Positions 43,532 through 51,421 of a stretch of 51,543 nt of DNA are shown here, one piece after another. The first letter of the stretch is position 1, and each line of letters opens with the position of its first letter. Source of the stretch: Rhodovastum atsumiense (lineage in GTDB: Bacteria > Pseudomonadota > Alphaproteobacteria > Acetobacterales > Acetobacteraceae); assembly GCA_026225115.1 (NCBI GenBank), contig JAMFSE010000043.1, positions 1 through 51,543 on the forward strand, given 5' to 3'. Position numbers and translations under genes: made by a program. The notes beneath the pieces were generated by a model, which saw nothing but the letters and a program-made list of their open reading frames with translations, was not told where the DNA came from and did not search any database.

Positions 43532-43551
43532 GCGCGGCGGCCCAGCCGCGC
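43532..43551 (-). terminator. GC-rich hairpin after amidohydrolase copy B
   Basis: GCGCGGC (43532-43538) and GCCGCGC (43545-43551) form a perfect 7-base stem with a 6-base loop, about 70 bases after the amidohydrolase stop and about 105 bases before the porin ATG. No run of T follows on the minus strand, so termination would be weak; it could also stabilise an mRNA end. Confidence 0.35.
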
Positions 43552-43620
43552 CTCCGTCACTCTCGCCGACGGTCTTAATCGACGTTATTTTAAAAACTTA
43601 CTGCGTGGTCGCAGCTTGCA

Positions 43621-44469
43621 TTAACCCGTAGCTTTTTTCAGTGACGGCCATACCCGCAAGGCGGTTTCGCCAAATATCCATTTTTGCTGGTCGGTACTCA
43701 GGAAAGACAGCTCGTCGCGCATGATCTGCAGACGCTCCGGAACCTTCCCGTAGTGGTTCCAATGCGCCGGGTAGTTGGAACCCCACATGATGCGCTCGGC
43801 CCCGAATTTCTCCACGAGTAGGCTCCAGAAGGCTTTGGAGTCGCCCTTTTGGTCGATCAAGTCATGCGTAAGATTGGGCGCCACCTTCAAATACAGGTTC
43901 GGGTAACGCGCCAGCTCCATCAGCGGGTTGAAATTATCATAAGGCGGACGTGCGGTTTTCAGCGAGACCGCCCAGGAATGATCCAGCGCGATCGCCACGT
44001 CCGGAAAGCGGTCCAGGATCGCTTTCAGATCGGGCAGATCAGCGGTGACGATCTTGTTGAAGCAGACGCCGATTTTCAACTCGGTCATCCGCTGCCATAG
44101 CGGGAAGGTTTTTGGATCGCCGTAAATGCCGTCTTGCACTTTCATCAACCGTACGCCGCGGACACCCTTGTTCTCCACCAGATCGGTGATGACATCCGGC
44201 GCATCCGGCAGGCTTTGATCAATCACGACGACGCTTTTGAAACGGCCCGGATATTTCAGCGCCACGTCGATCGCGTAGCTGTTGTCAAAATGATAGGTGT
44301 GGAAAGCCTGAACCAAAAGCGCGCTGTCGATGCCGCACGCATCCATGGTCTCGACAATCGACTCACCGGTAAAATTCGGCCATTTCGCCTGTTCGGCAGG
44401 ACCCTGGCTCGGACGGGGATATTTCGCGATATCCTCAGCGAGAACATGCACATGGGTGTCAACAATCAT
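43621..44469 (-). CDS. Amidohydrolase_2 family hydrolase, copy B
   Basis: A protein of 282 residues, the same length as copy A at 37714 with about 25 differences by eye. The HxH pair (DTHVHVLAE), DACGIDSALLVQAFHTYHFD and RIMWGSNYPAHW are retained, so both copies should be active in the same way. Differences cluster at residues 13-16, 87-91 and the last six, while the barrel core is nearly unchanged. It is preceded by the carboxymuconolactone decarboxylase-like gene and followed by the porin gene. Copy number may raise dosage or reflect slightly different substrates. Confidence 0.87.
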   Translation of the reverse strand: MIVDTHVHVLAEDIAKYPRPSQGPAEQAKWPNFTGESIVETMDACGIDSALLVQAFHTYHFDNSYAIDVALKYPGRFKSVVVIDQSLPDAPDVITDLVENKGVRGVRLMKVQDGIYGDPKTFPLWQRMTELKIGVCFNKIVTADLPDLKAILDRFPDVAIALDHSWAVSLKTARPPYDNFNPLMELARYPNLYLKVAPNLTHDLIDQKGDSKAFWSLLVEKFGAERIMWGSNYPAHWNHYGKVPERLQIMRDELSFLSTDQQKWIFGETALRVWPSLKKATG

Positions 44470-44501
44470 TTTATCACCAATCGTTAAACATTAATCTGAA
44501 G
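43621..44501. repeat. Duplicated segment, copy B (amidohydrolase gene plus leader)
   Basis: Partner of 37714-38594. The match stops near 44501, 32 bases upstream of the ATG, and at the stop codon on the other side; flanking sequence is unrelated. No target-site duplication or transposase borders either copy. Confidence 0.85.
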
Positions 44502-44622
44502 AGGCTCGTCTCATCATGAAACAAACTGGCCTCGTAGCGGTTTGAGCAGCGCCTGATTGCATCGGATGGTACGGCGCCCCTCCTCGTCCCTTCTTCTGGA
44601 GCGGCTATAATGTCGGCGGGCG

Positions 44623-45159
44623 TTACTTTTTTGACGATCCAAAATGCAATTTCATGCCGATTGCGACGGAAGTGAAATATCCAATCGTGGTAAGCACCTC
44701 CGCGATTCCATTGCGGCCGAGGAGTTCCACGCTGCGATCGAAAACTTCCTGCGGCCCCTCATCCCTGGCTTCCATTGCGGTTTTCGCGAGGTCATAGACA
44801 GCCCGCTCACGCGCGTTCTCCAGATGCGGCTGCTCGCCCTTGGAGATTGCGTCGAAAACCTCAATGCCCCAACCGGCTTTGAGTGCGTGCTTTACGTGAC
44901 TTTCCCACACATATTTGGCCTCCCAACGATTCGCACACATGCAGACAACCAGCTCAACCTCGCGGGTCGAGAGCGAACTCTCATTATTCAAAAAGCTACC
45001 AAGCTTCTCCATTACGGCTGCAACTTCCGCCGAATGGATCCAGATCTTGTATGGCGTTGGCAGGCGCCCACGCGCCTCAGCAACCTTCTCGAAAACCTTG
45101 GTCTGCTCGGGTGTCATCTGGTCCGGCGGAATTTCTTCAATGCGATTCGTTTTCGCCAT
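44623..45159 (-). CDS. Carboxymuconolactone decarboxylase family protein
   Basis: A protein of 178 residues with the all-helical CMD/AhpD fold: TPYKIWIHSAEVAAVMEKLG, STREVELVVCMCANRWEAKY and VWESHVKHALKAGWGIEVFD, the last being the conserved H-x3-A-x3-G helix. The CxxC redox pair of AhpD is not present in the usual place (only CMC), so a redox role is less likely than decarboxylase or hydrolase-like chemistry. It overlaps the FAA hydrolase stop by one base and so is cotranslated with it. Confidence 0.86.
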   Translation of the reverse strand: MAKTNRIEEIPPDQMTPEQTKVFEKVAEARGRLPTPYKIWIHSAEVAAVMEKLGSFLNNESSLSTREVELVVCMCANRWEAKYVWESHVKHALKAGWGIEVFDAISKGEQPHLENARERAVYDLAKTAMEARDEGPQEVFDRSVELLGRNGIAEVLTTIGYFTSVAIGMKLHFGSSKK

Positions 45160-46127
45160 TACGCACCGTTTCCTTTTACATCTGATTTTTCTGCAGGCGG
45201 CCGATAATATTTGCCGCTCAATTGCGGCGCCGTCGGCGTCAAACCTTTATCCGCGCGTTCATGCCGCAGCTCGCGGCTCCATGTCCGCTTCAGATCATCG
45301 CGTATGTTGATCGAAAGCCGGCCAAGCCCTTCGGTTTCCAGCTCCACCAAATCGCCGTCCTGAAATGCGTTCAGCCCGCGATGGTTGGTTCCCGTCGCAA
45401 GAATATCTCCCGGGCCGAGCGTATGAATCGCACTCACGAATTCGACACAGCGCGCGATCTTATGCGCCATGTCATCTGTATTGAAATTCTGCCGAAGCTT
45501 TCCGTTCACCCAAAGCCTAATCTGAAGTTTTTGCGGATCCTGGATTTCGTCGGCAGTGACAATGAACGGTCCGATCGGCGCGAATGTATCACGGGATTTG
45601 GTCTGGTAGAAGGTATTACCATCAGGTGGGAGTTTGCGCGCCGAACCGTCAATGAAGTTGATATAGCCGAATATATGATCGAACGCCTCGGCCTGCGGCA
45701 CATTCGTCGCGCGCTTGCCGATAACCAGAGCGATTTCCGCTTCACCCTCAAACACTGTGGCGGGGACATCCGGAAGCACCATCGTATCGCCCGGACCGAT
45801 AATCGAATAAGGTGATTTATGAAAACTATTGATGGGTGCCGGCTCTTTTCGCGTTCCATCTTCCATGTAGTTTACAGCCATGCAATCGATATTTACCGGA
45901 CGCGGCAGCGGCGGGCGCAGGCGCACAGTTTCCAGCGGCACGCCCTTTCGCGTTTCGACCGCCTGCTGCAGATCGATCCGGTAATCCTCGAAATGCTCGA
46001 TCAGCCCATTGATCAAGTCATGCGGACCGATATGCGGAATACCCTGTACGAGCGCGGAAACGTCGACCACTTCACCTTGATTATTGAGAACACCTAGCTT
46101 GAAATCATCAAAGTAAAGAATCTTCAT
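45159..46127 (-). CDS. Fumarylacetoacetate hydrolase (FAA) family protein 2
   Basis: A protein of 322 residues. An N-terminal domain (1-70) precedes the FAH core, with RPVNIDCMAVNYMEDGTRK, VFEGEAEIALVIGKRATNVP (acidic metal site), FIDGSARKLPP and GPGDILATGTNHRGLNAFQD near the end. It is distinct from the FAA protein at 25492. The family splits C-C bonds of, or decarboxylates, 2,4-dioxo acids. ATG at 46127 follows AGGTGA. It is the first gene after the 168-base gap that contains a candidate operator. Confidence 0.88.
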   Translation of the reverse strand: MKILYFDDFKLGVLNNQGEVVDVSALVQGIPHIGPHDLINGLIEHFEDYRIDLQQAVETRKGVPLETVRLRPPLPRPVNIDCMAVNYMEDGTRKEPAPINSFHKSPYSIIGPGDTMVLPDVPATVFEGEAEIALVIGKRATNVPQAEAFDHIFGYINFIDGSARKLPPDGNTFYQTKSRDTFAPIGPFIVTADEIQDPQKLQIRLWVNGKLRQNFNTDDMAHKIARCVEFVSAIHTLGPGDILATGTNHRGLNAFQDGDLVELETEGLGRLSINIRDDLKRTWSRELRHERADKGLTPTAPQLSGKYYRPPAEKSDVKGNGA

Positions 46128-46223
46128 TCGTATTCACCTGACTTTTTATCAGGACCTCCCTTGAACTTAAGCAAGTACTAACGGCGCAATAATTAACTGT
46201 GAATTGCAATCTTCATCATCTTT

Positions 46224-46243
46224 ATTGCTGTTGTCGCAACAAT
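46224..46243. promoter_or_regulatory. Candidate LysR-type operator upstream of the FAA hydrolase 2 gene
   Basis: ATTGCTGTTGTCGCAACAAT is an imperfect palindrome (ATTG...CAAT ends, GTTG-TCG-CAAC core at 46230-46240). Its ends match the motif at 49059-49081 and its core matches 35496-35506. Position between the CapA-like and FAA genes suggests a second promoter inside the cluster. Confidence 0.4.
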
Positions 46244-46295
46244 GCTTGTCGTAAAAATGCATTCGCAATTTCGGCAACGACCTGAATGATTGGCT

Positions 46296-47354
46296 TTAGG
46301 TTTTCGAGATACCGAGATCGATCTTCAGATCATTCTCATCAGGAATGAAGGCCGTATGGAAAGCAGCACTCGTCCTCGTTAGTTCGTCCAGTGATTCCGA
46401 CTCATTGGCCAAATCACAGGGTACCGTTTCATTCGCGTCATTATGCCGAACAAAGCGAAGCCTGGCATCCGACAGCAAGGCAACACCCGCTTCGCGCTGA
46501 AAGGCGAATTCCGCCATCAGCCCGACCCAGTCGCCATGTTTGCGGCCTCCATGGCCGGTGTGGAACGAAAAACTGCCGGCGCCATAAAGGATCGGCTTAC
46601 CTCGATACGTCTCCACCGGCAGAAAAAAATGCGGGCCATGGCCCAGAACGATATCGGCCCCGGCATCGATCGCGGCATGCGCAATCTCCGTCATGTAGCT
46701 GAGCACCTCTTTCCACAGACCCCAGTGGCAGGAAACAACAACGATATCGACCTTCGCGCGCAACGCGGCAATCTCATCCTTGAATTCCCGCAAATAATCC
46801 GGATCGGTCCAGGTAATCACCTCCGGTGGAATACCCGGCCGGTTCAAGGGCGGAATCTCAGGCCGCTCTTTATGCATGCGAACCCGGTAGGCGGTATGGC
46901 CGCGAATCGCCGCAACGCCGGCGGTGTTCTTCGTGGCCTCGTGGTTGGTCGGCCAGTAAACCGCGGTTCGCTGCAGAAAGCCCACCCGCAACCCGTCGCG
47001 TTTCACGATGGCCGGCGCGCGCGCCATGGCGCGATTTGGCCCGGCACCGGTCTGCAGAATGCCACAACGCTGTAACCGGTCGAGTGTCGCCACAATCGGC
47101 GCTTCGCCATAGGTAACGTTGTTCGCCAGGCCGACGACATCAACACCGGCATCTTGCAGCACCGCAGCGCCAATATCGGGGTCTACAAAAAAACCTTCAT
47201 TTTCGACGCTGAGCGCCGTTGGCGTATACAGGCTGCATTCCAGATTGAAGAACGATAGATCCGCCGCTTCGAAACGCTCGCGCACGCGCGCGAACGGTGC
47301 TGCGGGATCAGTGACGCCCATCAGATTGACGTCGCCGGCAACGAACATCCGCAT
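46296..47354 (-). CDS. CapA family protein (metallophosphatase-like)
   Basis: A protein of 352 residues of the CapA/PgsA family. FVAGDVNLMG holds the first metal-site Asp, ADLSFFNLECSL the Asn, and VVVSCHWGLWKE and ADIVLGHGPHFFLPVE later histidines. At the usual NNHxxDxG motif the sequence is LANNVTYGE, so the His and Asp are missing. There is no signal peptide or membrane anchor, unlike capsule or poly-gamma-glutamate proteins, so it is probably cytoplasmic. Its start shares one base with the MmgE/PrpD 2 stop. A role in capsule making is unlikely in this context; it may be a hydrolase of the pathway. Confidence 0.82.
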   Translation of the reverse strand: MRMFVAGDVNLMGVTDPAAPFARVRERFEAADLSFFNLECSLYTPTALSVENEGFFVDPDIGAAVLQDAGVDVVGLANNVTYGEAPIVATLDRLQRCGILQTGAGPNRAMARAPAIVKRDGLRVGFLQRTAVYWPTNHEATKNTAGVAAIRGHTAYRVRMHKERPEIPPLNRPGIPPEVITWTDPDYLREFKDEIAALRAKVDIVVVSCHWGLWKEVLSYMTEIAHAAIDAGADIVLGHGPHFFLPVETYRGKPILYGAGSFSFHTGHGGRKHGDWVGLMAEFAFQREAGVALLSDARLRFVRHNDANETVPCDLANESESLDELTRTSAAFHTAFIPDENDLKIDLGISKT

Positions 47355-48769
47355 CAGATCGCTCCCAGGCCGCCAGTAGCGAGAAGGCCGGCGAGCCGGC
47401 TGGAAGTCGTCTCTTTTTCCACCTCCATGACGGTTTCGATGATCCGCTCAATCTGAGCATCGCCGATCCGGCGCGCGGTGAGTTTACGGAACTTATCGAT
47501 TACCGTCGCGGCATCGGCGAAACTGTGCTCACTACCGCGCGGCGACTCGACCGTCTCTTCCAGCCGCGTACCGTCTTTCAGGTTGACTTCCACCCGCACC
47601 ATGTGGCGATAGGTCTTCCCGCGCGCAGTGATTGCCGGATCCTCTTTCACCGCCACCAGACGCGACACCGCGATACGCCGCGGATCCGCAACCAATGCTT
47701 CGGTGAACTGGTCCACAAACACATCACCGTCCAACAGCAATACCGCAATGCAATATGGCAGATTGAGCTGGGCCGAGGTCAGCCCCTCCGGTTGATACGG
47801 CCAGCCGACATGGTCGACGGTGACACGCGAGCCGTGCACCACGATCTGCTGGACGTCATCGGCGCCGAACAGGTGATGGGCCTGCATATTGCGCAGCGCA
47901 TCCAGGGTGGTGTGGTTGCTGCCCACGCAGGAGAAGAATTTCAGCGCGATCCCCATTGTCTCCCAATGCGTGCCAAGGCCCGAGGTCAACTCCCGGCGAT
48001 CGAAACTGTCCAATGAAGCCGAGAAGGTGGTGCAGAAACCGCCATATTCGTTCTCAAACAGATCGATGATGCCGGTGAACCCGTTTGCCGCCAGCAACGC
48101 GCCGTACAGCCCGCTCTGCGCCGCGCGGCCGGCGTGCATGCGCTTCACCATGGCGCCGAATTGCGCAGCCATCAGGCCGGAAGCCTGCGTACCGGCGATA
48201 CCAAGCGCGTGTACGCCCTGGTCCGCGCTCAGCTTCAAAGCCGACGCGGCGGCGGCGCAAGCGGAGAATACGCCAACTGTCGCACCAGAATGCCAACCCT
48301 GGCCGATATGCTCCTGGCCCATGCACTTGCCGACCCGCGGACCGATCTCATAGCCGGCGACGCAGGCGGTCAGAAAATCTCTCCCGGTCAGGCCCGGGTG
48401 TAGTTCCGCCACCGCCAGCACCGACGGCAGGGTAACTGCCCCCACATGCAGTACGCCGACCCGATGGACGTCGTCCAATTCAAAACTCTGCACCAGCGCG
48501 CCATTGGCCAAGGCTGCATGCGGAGCTGAGAGCATGCGGTCGGTTCCCCAGACCGTGCAACCGCGGGTGGTATCCACCGCCCCCAAAGTATCGATCAGGA
48601 TTCGGCTCCAGGGCAATGCCGCCCCAAACAACGCACAACCCAGACTGTCCAGAATCAGCAGTTTGATCCGCGCGATGACTTCCTGAGGTATGTCCTCGTA
48701 CCGTAAGCCCGACACAAAGCGGGCGATCCCTTGCGTGTACGGGTTTGATCGGACAGCCGGTGCATTCAT
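47354..48769 (-). CDS. MmgE/PrpD family protein 2
   Basis: A protein of 471 residues with the same family pattern as the one at 40643: ANGALVQSFELDDVHRVGVL, CVAGYEIGPRVGKCMGQEHI, GWHSGATVGVFSACAAAASA, LGIAGTQASGLMAAQFGAMV and KRMHAGRAAQSGLYGALLAA. The sequences are clearly diverged, so the two probably act on different intermediates. ATG at 48769 follows AAGGAG. It is the first gene of the minus-strand catabolic cluster and divergent from the LysR regulator. Confidence 0.88.
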   Translation of the reverse strand: MNAPAVRSNPYTQGIARFVSGLRYEDIPQEVIARIKLLILDSLGCALFGAALPWSRILIDTLGAVDTTRGCTVWGTDRMLSAPHAALANGALVQSFELDDVHRVGVLHVGAVTLPSVLAVAELHPGLTGRDFLTACVAGYEIGPRVGKCMGQEHIGQGWHSGATVGVFSACAAAASALKLSADQGVHALGIAGTQASGLMAAQFGAMVKRMHAGRAAQSGLYGALLAANGFTGIIDLFENEYGGFCTTFSASLDSFDRRELTSGLGTHWETMGIALKFFSCVGSNHTTLDALRNMQAHHLFGADDVQQIVVHGSRVTVDHVGWPYQPEGLTSAQLNLPYCIAVLLLDGDVFVDQFTEALVADPRRIAVSRLVAVKEDPAITARGKTYRHMVRVEVNLKDGTRLEETVESPRGSEHSFADAATVIDKFRKLTARRIGDAQIERIIETVMEVEKETTSSRLAGLLATGGLGAI

Positions 48770-49098
48770 ATCTTGCTCCTTCTCAAGCGCTCCGCTTGCC
48801 GCCGATCCAAATCGGCGTGTGAAACTGGGTTTCTGCGAAGCGATTCCCCGAGCCCGCGATCACCCGCAATAAATTTCCGCATTGCAGCAATTTGCTTTGC
48901 ACGGTAACGAACGGGCTTTCCCTGCAGACACCACCCATTGCTGGACAAAATCCCGCTGCCAACCTATGACTGATCATTTTTGTCCATACCGGCTCCCTAA
49001 TTCCGTCGATCTGCTTAGAGTATGGAACAGGTCAAAGTGAATTGCGGGGTGGCATCATATTGCTGCGTGGGACGCAACAATAACATGGAAGGAACGGG
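48770..49098. promoter_or_regulatory. Divergent control region between MmgE/PrpD 2 and the LysR regulator
   Basis: Minus-strand frames of 60-64 codons exist here but have no recognisable features, and I read the stretch as noncoding. It contains the motif ATTGCTG...CGCAACAAT (49059-49081), an interrupted inverted repeat with ATTG/CAAT ends, as expected of a LysR box, 18 bases before the likely start of the regulator. Both promoters should be in this region. Confidence 0.45.
49059..49081. promoter_or_regulatory. Candidate LysR box next to the regulator gene
   Basis: The 23-base motif starts ATTGCTG and ends CGCAACAAT. The same two halves, three bases closer together, form the site at 46224-46243. 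Location just upstream of a LysR gene suits autoregulation plus activation of the divergent operon. Confidence 0.4.
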
Positions 49099-49980
49099 AC
49101 GATCGACTTTGATGGATTACGCAGTTTCGTCGCGGTGGGTGAGAGCCTTTCTTTTATTCAGGCATCCGAGCGTTTGGGAATTTCAGCATCAGCGTTGAGC
49201 CGCCGCATGCAACGGCTGGAAGACGAGCTGGGCACGACGCTATTTCTTCGCAACACGCGCGAAGTCGCCTTGAGTGCCGCCGGCCAACGTTTTCTGCCGC
49301 ATGCCAGGCACGTGCTGGAGAGTCTTGCCGTGGGCATCAAGGAAATCCGGGATAATGAGCGCGAGCGGGAGGAGCGTGTGGTCCTGGCGGCGTTGCCGAC
49401 CGTCACCGCGCATTTGCTGCCGAACATCATCAGGCGATTTCATTTGCGGTGGCCTAAGATTCACGTCCGCATCGTCGAGTGCAATGCGAGCGCACTACTG
49501 GAAAAAATACGCGATAGCTCGGTCGATTTCGGCTTCACATTTCAGACCGGACGTGAAACGGACCTGGCATTCGATGCCGTCATTACCGATCCCTATTGCT
49601 TGATCGCCCCGGCCGGCCATGTGCTTGGAACGAAAGACGCCGTGCAGTGGCATGAGTTGAAGCCTTTCCCGACGATCACTGCCGGAGGTGGCAGCGGCAA
49701 CATGTTGCTGCTGAAGGACGCACTGCAAACGGTCGACTGGATTTCAGATACGATTTATGAAATCGACCGCCTCACAACCTCACTCGGCCTGGTCGAAGCG
49801 GGCCTTGGTATCTCGGTGGTGCCGCAATCCTATATTCCGGAAGGTGCGGAACGTAGGATTGTGGTACGTCCGCTGACAGAGCCCGTCGTCAGCCGAACAT
49901 TAGGGTTCTTCCGTAGGCGGAACGAACAGTTGACGGAAGCTGCGCGACATTTCCTGACAACTGCCAGAAGCCGGGCATAG
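49099..49980 (+). CDS. LysR-family regulator of the catabolic cluster (non-canonical start)
   Basis: A protein of about 293 residues. The DNA-binding part reads FDGLRSFVAVGESLSFIQAS, LGISASALSRRMQRLEDELG and TTLFLRNTREVALSAAGQRF; the effector part shows FGFTFQTGRETDLAFDAVIT and LGLVEAGLGISVVPQS. In the frame coding for the first helix the only codons between an upstream TAA (49081-49083) and that helix are CAT, GGA, AGG, AAC, GGG, ACG and ATC; none is a standard start. GGAAGG lies 5 to 6 bases before ACG (49099), suggesting ATG changed to ACG. A GTG at 49135 would remove helix 1. Divergent from MmgE/PrpD 2, so it probably controls the whole cluster. Confidence 0.87.
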   Translation, partial: TIDFDGLRSFVAVGESLSFIQASERLGISASALSRRMQRLEDELGTTLFLRNTREVALSAAGQRFLPHARHVLESLAVGIKEIRDNEREREERVVLAALPTVTAHLLPNIIRRFHLRWPKIHVRIVECNASALLEKIRDSSVDFGFTFQTGRETDLAFDAVITDPYCLIAPAGHVLGTKDAVQWHELKPFPTITAGGGSGNMLLLKDALQTVDWISDTIYEIDRLTTSLGLVEAGLGISVVPQSYIPEGAERRIVVRPLTEPVVSRTLGFFRRRNEQLTEAARHFLTTARSRA

Positions 49981-50070
49981 CGGCCGGCGTTCTGTCGCCT
50001 TACGAAATACTCCTAAATCGTGACAATCACTTTTCATGCTGGCTGTTCCGGGATAACCTCGGTTGCCAGC

Positions 50071-51181
50071 TCACTGGTTTTTTACGCGAGCGCGGCAACC
50101 GGCTGTTTGATCAATGTTTTCCGGACGAAGCAGCCAGGTCTTTCGGCATTGAAACGTAAAGGATCCGGGGTAAAAGTCGAACCCGCTAGGGTTCCTTGAT
50201 CTATTAGCAGCGACCTGGGTAATCGCGGGTGAGAACTCAAACCGTTGGCCCGCTGCCTGACCCGCTTCAAACGCGTCGGCGAGAACGCGCTTACCTCGGC
50301 TCAACACGCGCCGGCTCAAACTGAGTCCCAGTTTCTCCAATTCCTCATCCACCATCACCGCTTTCACCGGCACCAGGTCGCGGTCGGAGGCACTGCGCAT
50401 GACGGCGTCCCTCGCCGCTCGCATTGCGTGCAGCTTATCGGAAATGCCCTGCGCAAGCCCGGTCTGGAATGAGTTGGTTGCACTGCGGCGCTCACCGACC
50501 ATTTCAAAATAGATATCGGTGGCGCGGAAAGCATCCGTCTCAGTCTCGAACGCGCGTTCGACCATCTCGTACAGATACTGCGCTGCCGTTACATCACCGC
50601 GCAGGCCGAAGAAAATATAGTGCAGTGACGCGCCTTCGGCGCGTTCCGCCAAACGCGGCAATCAAAAAACGCGGCGATCGCCGGGATGCAACTATCGACG
50701 GGCCCGGTCCTGCGCCGGTTGGTCTGAATGCCGATCCCCTCGCAGGGCAGCGGCGGCAGGTCCGGGCCGACGATGCGCAGGGCCTCATCCAACAGCACGT
50801 CGCGCGTCAGGTAGCCATCGGCCGTGCCAATTTCCTCCATCCGCAAAAGCCGAAAACGCGCCTTGCAAAGTGCCGCGATCGCCGCGGCCTCTTCCGGCGC
50901 AGCGCCCCTGCAGTTTTGGCAAGGCGGTCAAATGCCGTCGTGCCGCTGGCGGATGGTTGCGAGAGCAGCAAATCGGCGGCGAGCAGCGCCACGTCCGCCG
51001 CCATCGCGATCATTCGATCCTCCGCGAGCCCCTCAATATCCCGATCGCGGCGGGGGAGCCACGTGCGGAACATCGCCTCGCCACGCTCTCGGGGCACAAA
51101 ACGCGCCGCGGATTCGAGTGCGGCTTCAATTCGGTTGTAAGCATCTTGCGGCGATGATCTGGCGGTAGCTTCGCGCGGCAT
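50071..51181 (-). pseudogene. Frameshifted remnant(s), DUF2786-like C-terminal part
   Basis: Three minus-strand frames must be joined to read through. From an ATG at 51181 with AAGG upstream, one frame gives DAYNRIEAALESAARFVPRE and ends near FDRLAKTAG (about 50905). A second gives APEEAAAIAALCKARFRLLR and EEIGTADGYLTRDVLLDE, up to FFDCRVWRN (about 50650). A third gives GASLHYIFFGLRGDVTAAQY and LYEMVERAFETETDAFR, then a coiled basic tail to 50071. The last two resemble the C-terminal half of DUF2786-type proteins; whether the first part belongs to the same gene is unclear and a fusion of two decayed genes is possible. At least two frameshifts make it non-functional. Confidence 0.65.
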
Positions 51182-51193
51182 GAGCCTTGGCGC

Positions 51194-51421
51194 ATGACAC
51201 CGTCGCGCCGCCGCGAGCCGGAATCGATTGAGGGCGTTCTGCCGGAAAAGGTTGATGTCGTCATTGCTGATCAAGTTTACATCGATCGGACCAGCTTGCC
51301 GCCGGCAATGATCGCGCATCTCATTCGTTTGGCGGCCTTCCAGAATCCTGAATTCTACCGGGCTCAGGCTATGCGGTTTCCGACGTTCGACAAGCCGCGC
51401 ATTGGCTTGGCGACAGGATAA
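51194..51421 (+). pseudogene. Fragment of a helicase-type protein resembling TOTE conflict-system enzymes
   Basis: A 75-residue frame. From about residue 14 it reads LPEKVDVVIADQVYIDRTSL, then LIRLAAFQNPEFYRAQAMRF and a final FDKPRIG before a premature stop. From memory this matches the linker between primase and DEAD/DEAH helicase parts of TOTE-type proteins, which are over 700 residues. Both flanks of the domain are missing, so only a remnant is left. It is divergent from the decayed gene at 51181 by 12 bases. Confidence 0.45.

Noticed and set aside
44644-45207. A 187-codon plus-strand frame antisense to the carboxymuconolactone decarboxylase-like gene
   Set aside because: Shadow of a recognised gene on the minus strand.
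48766-48977. Two minus-strand frames of 60-64 codons upstream of MmgE/PrpD 2
   Set aside because: They overlap in different frames, lack family features, and cover the expected control region.
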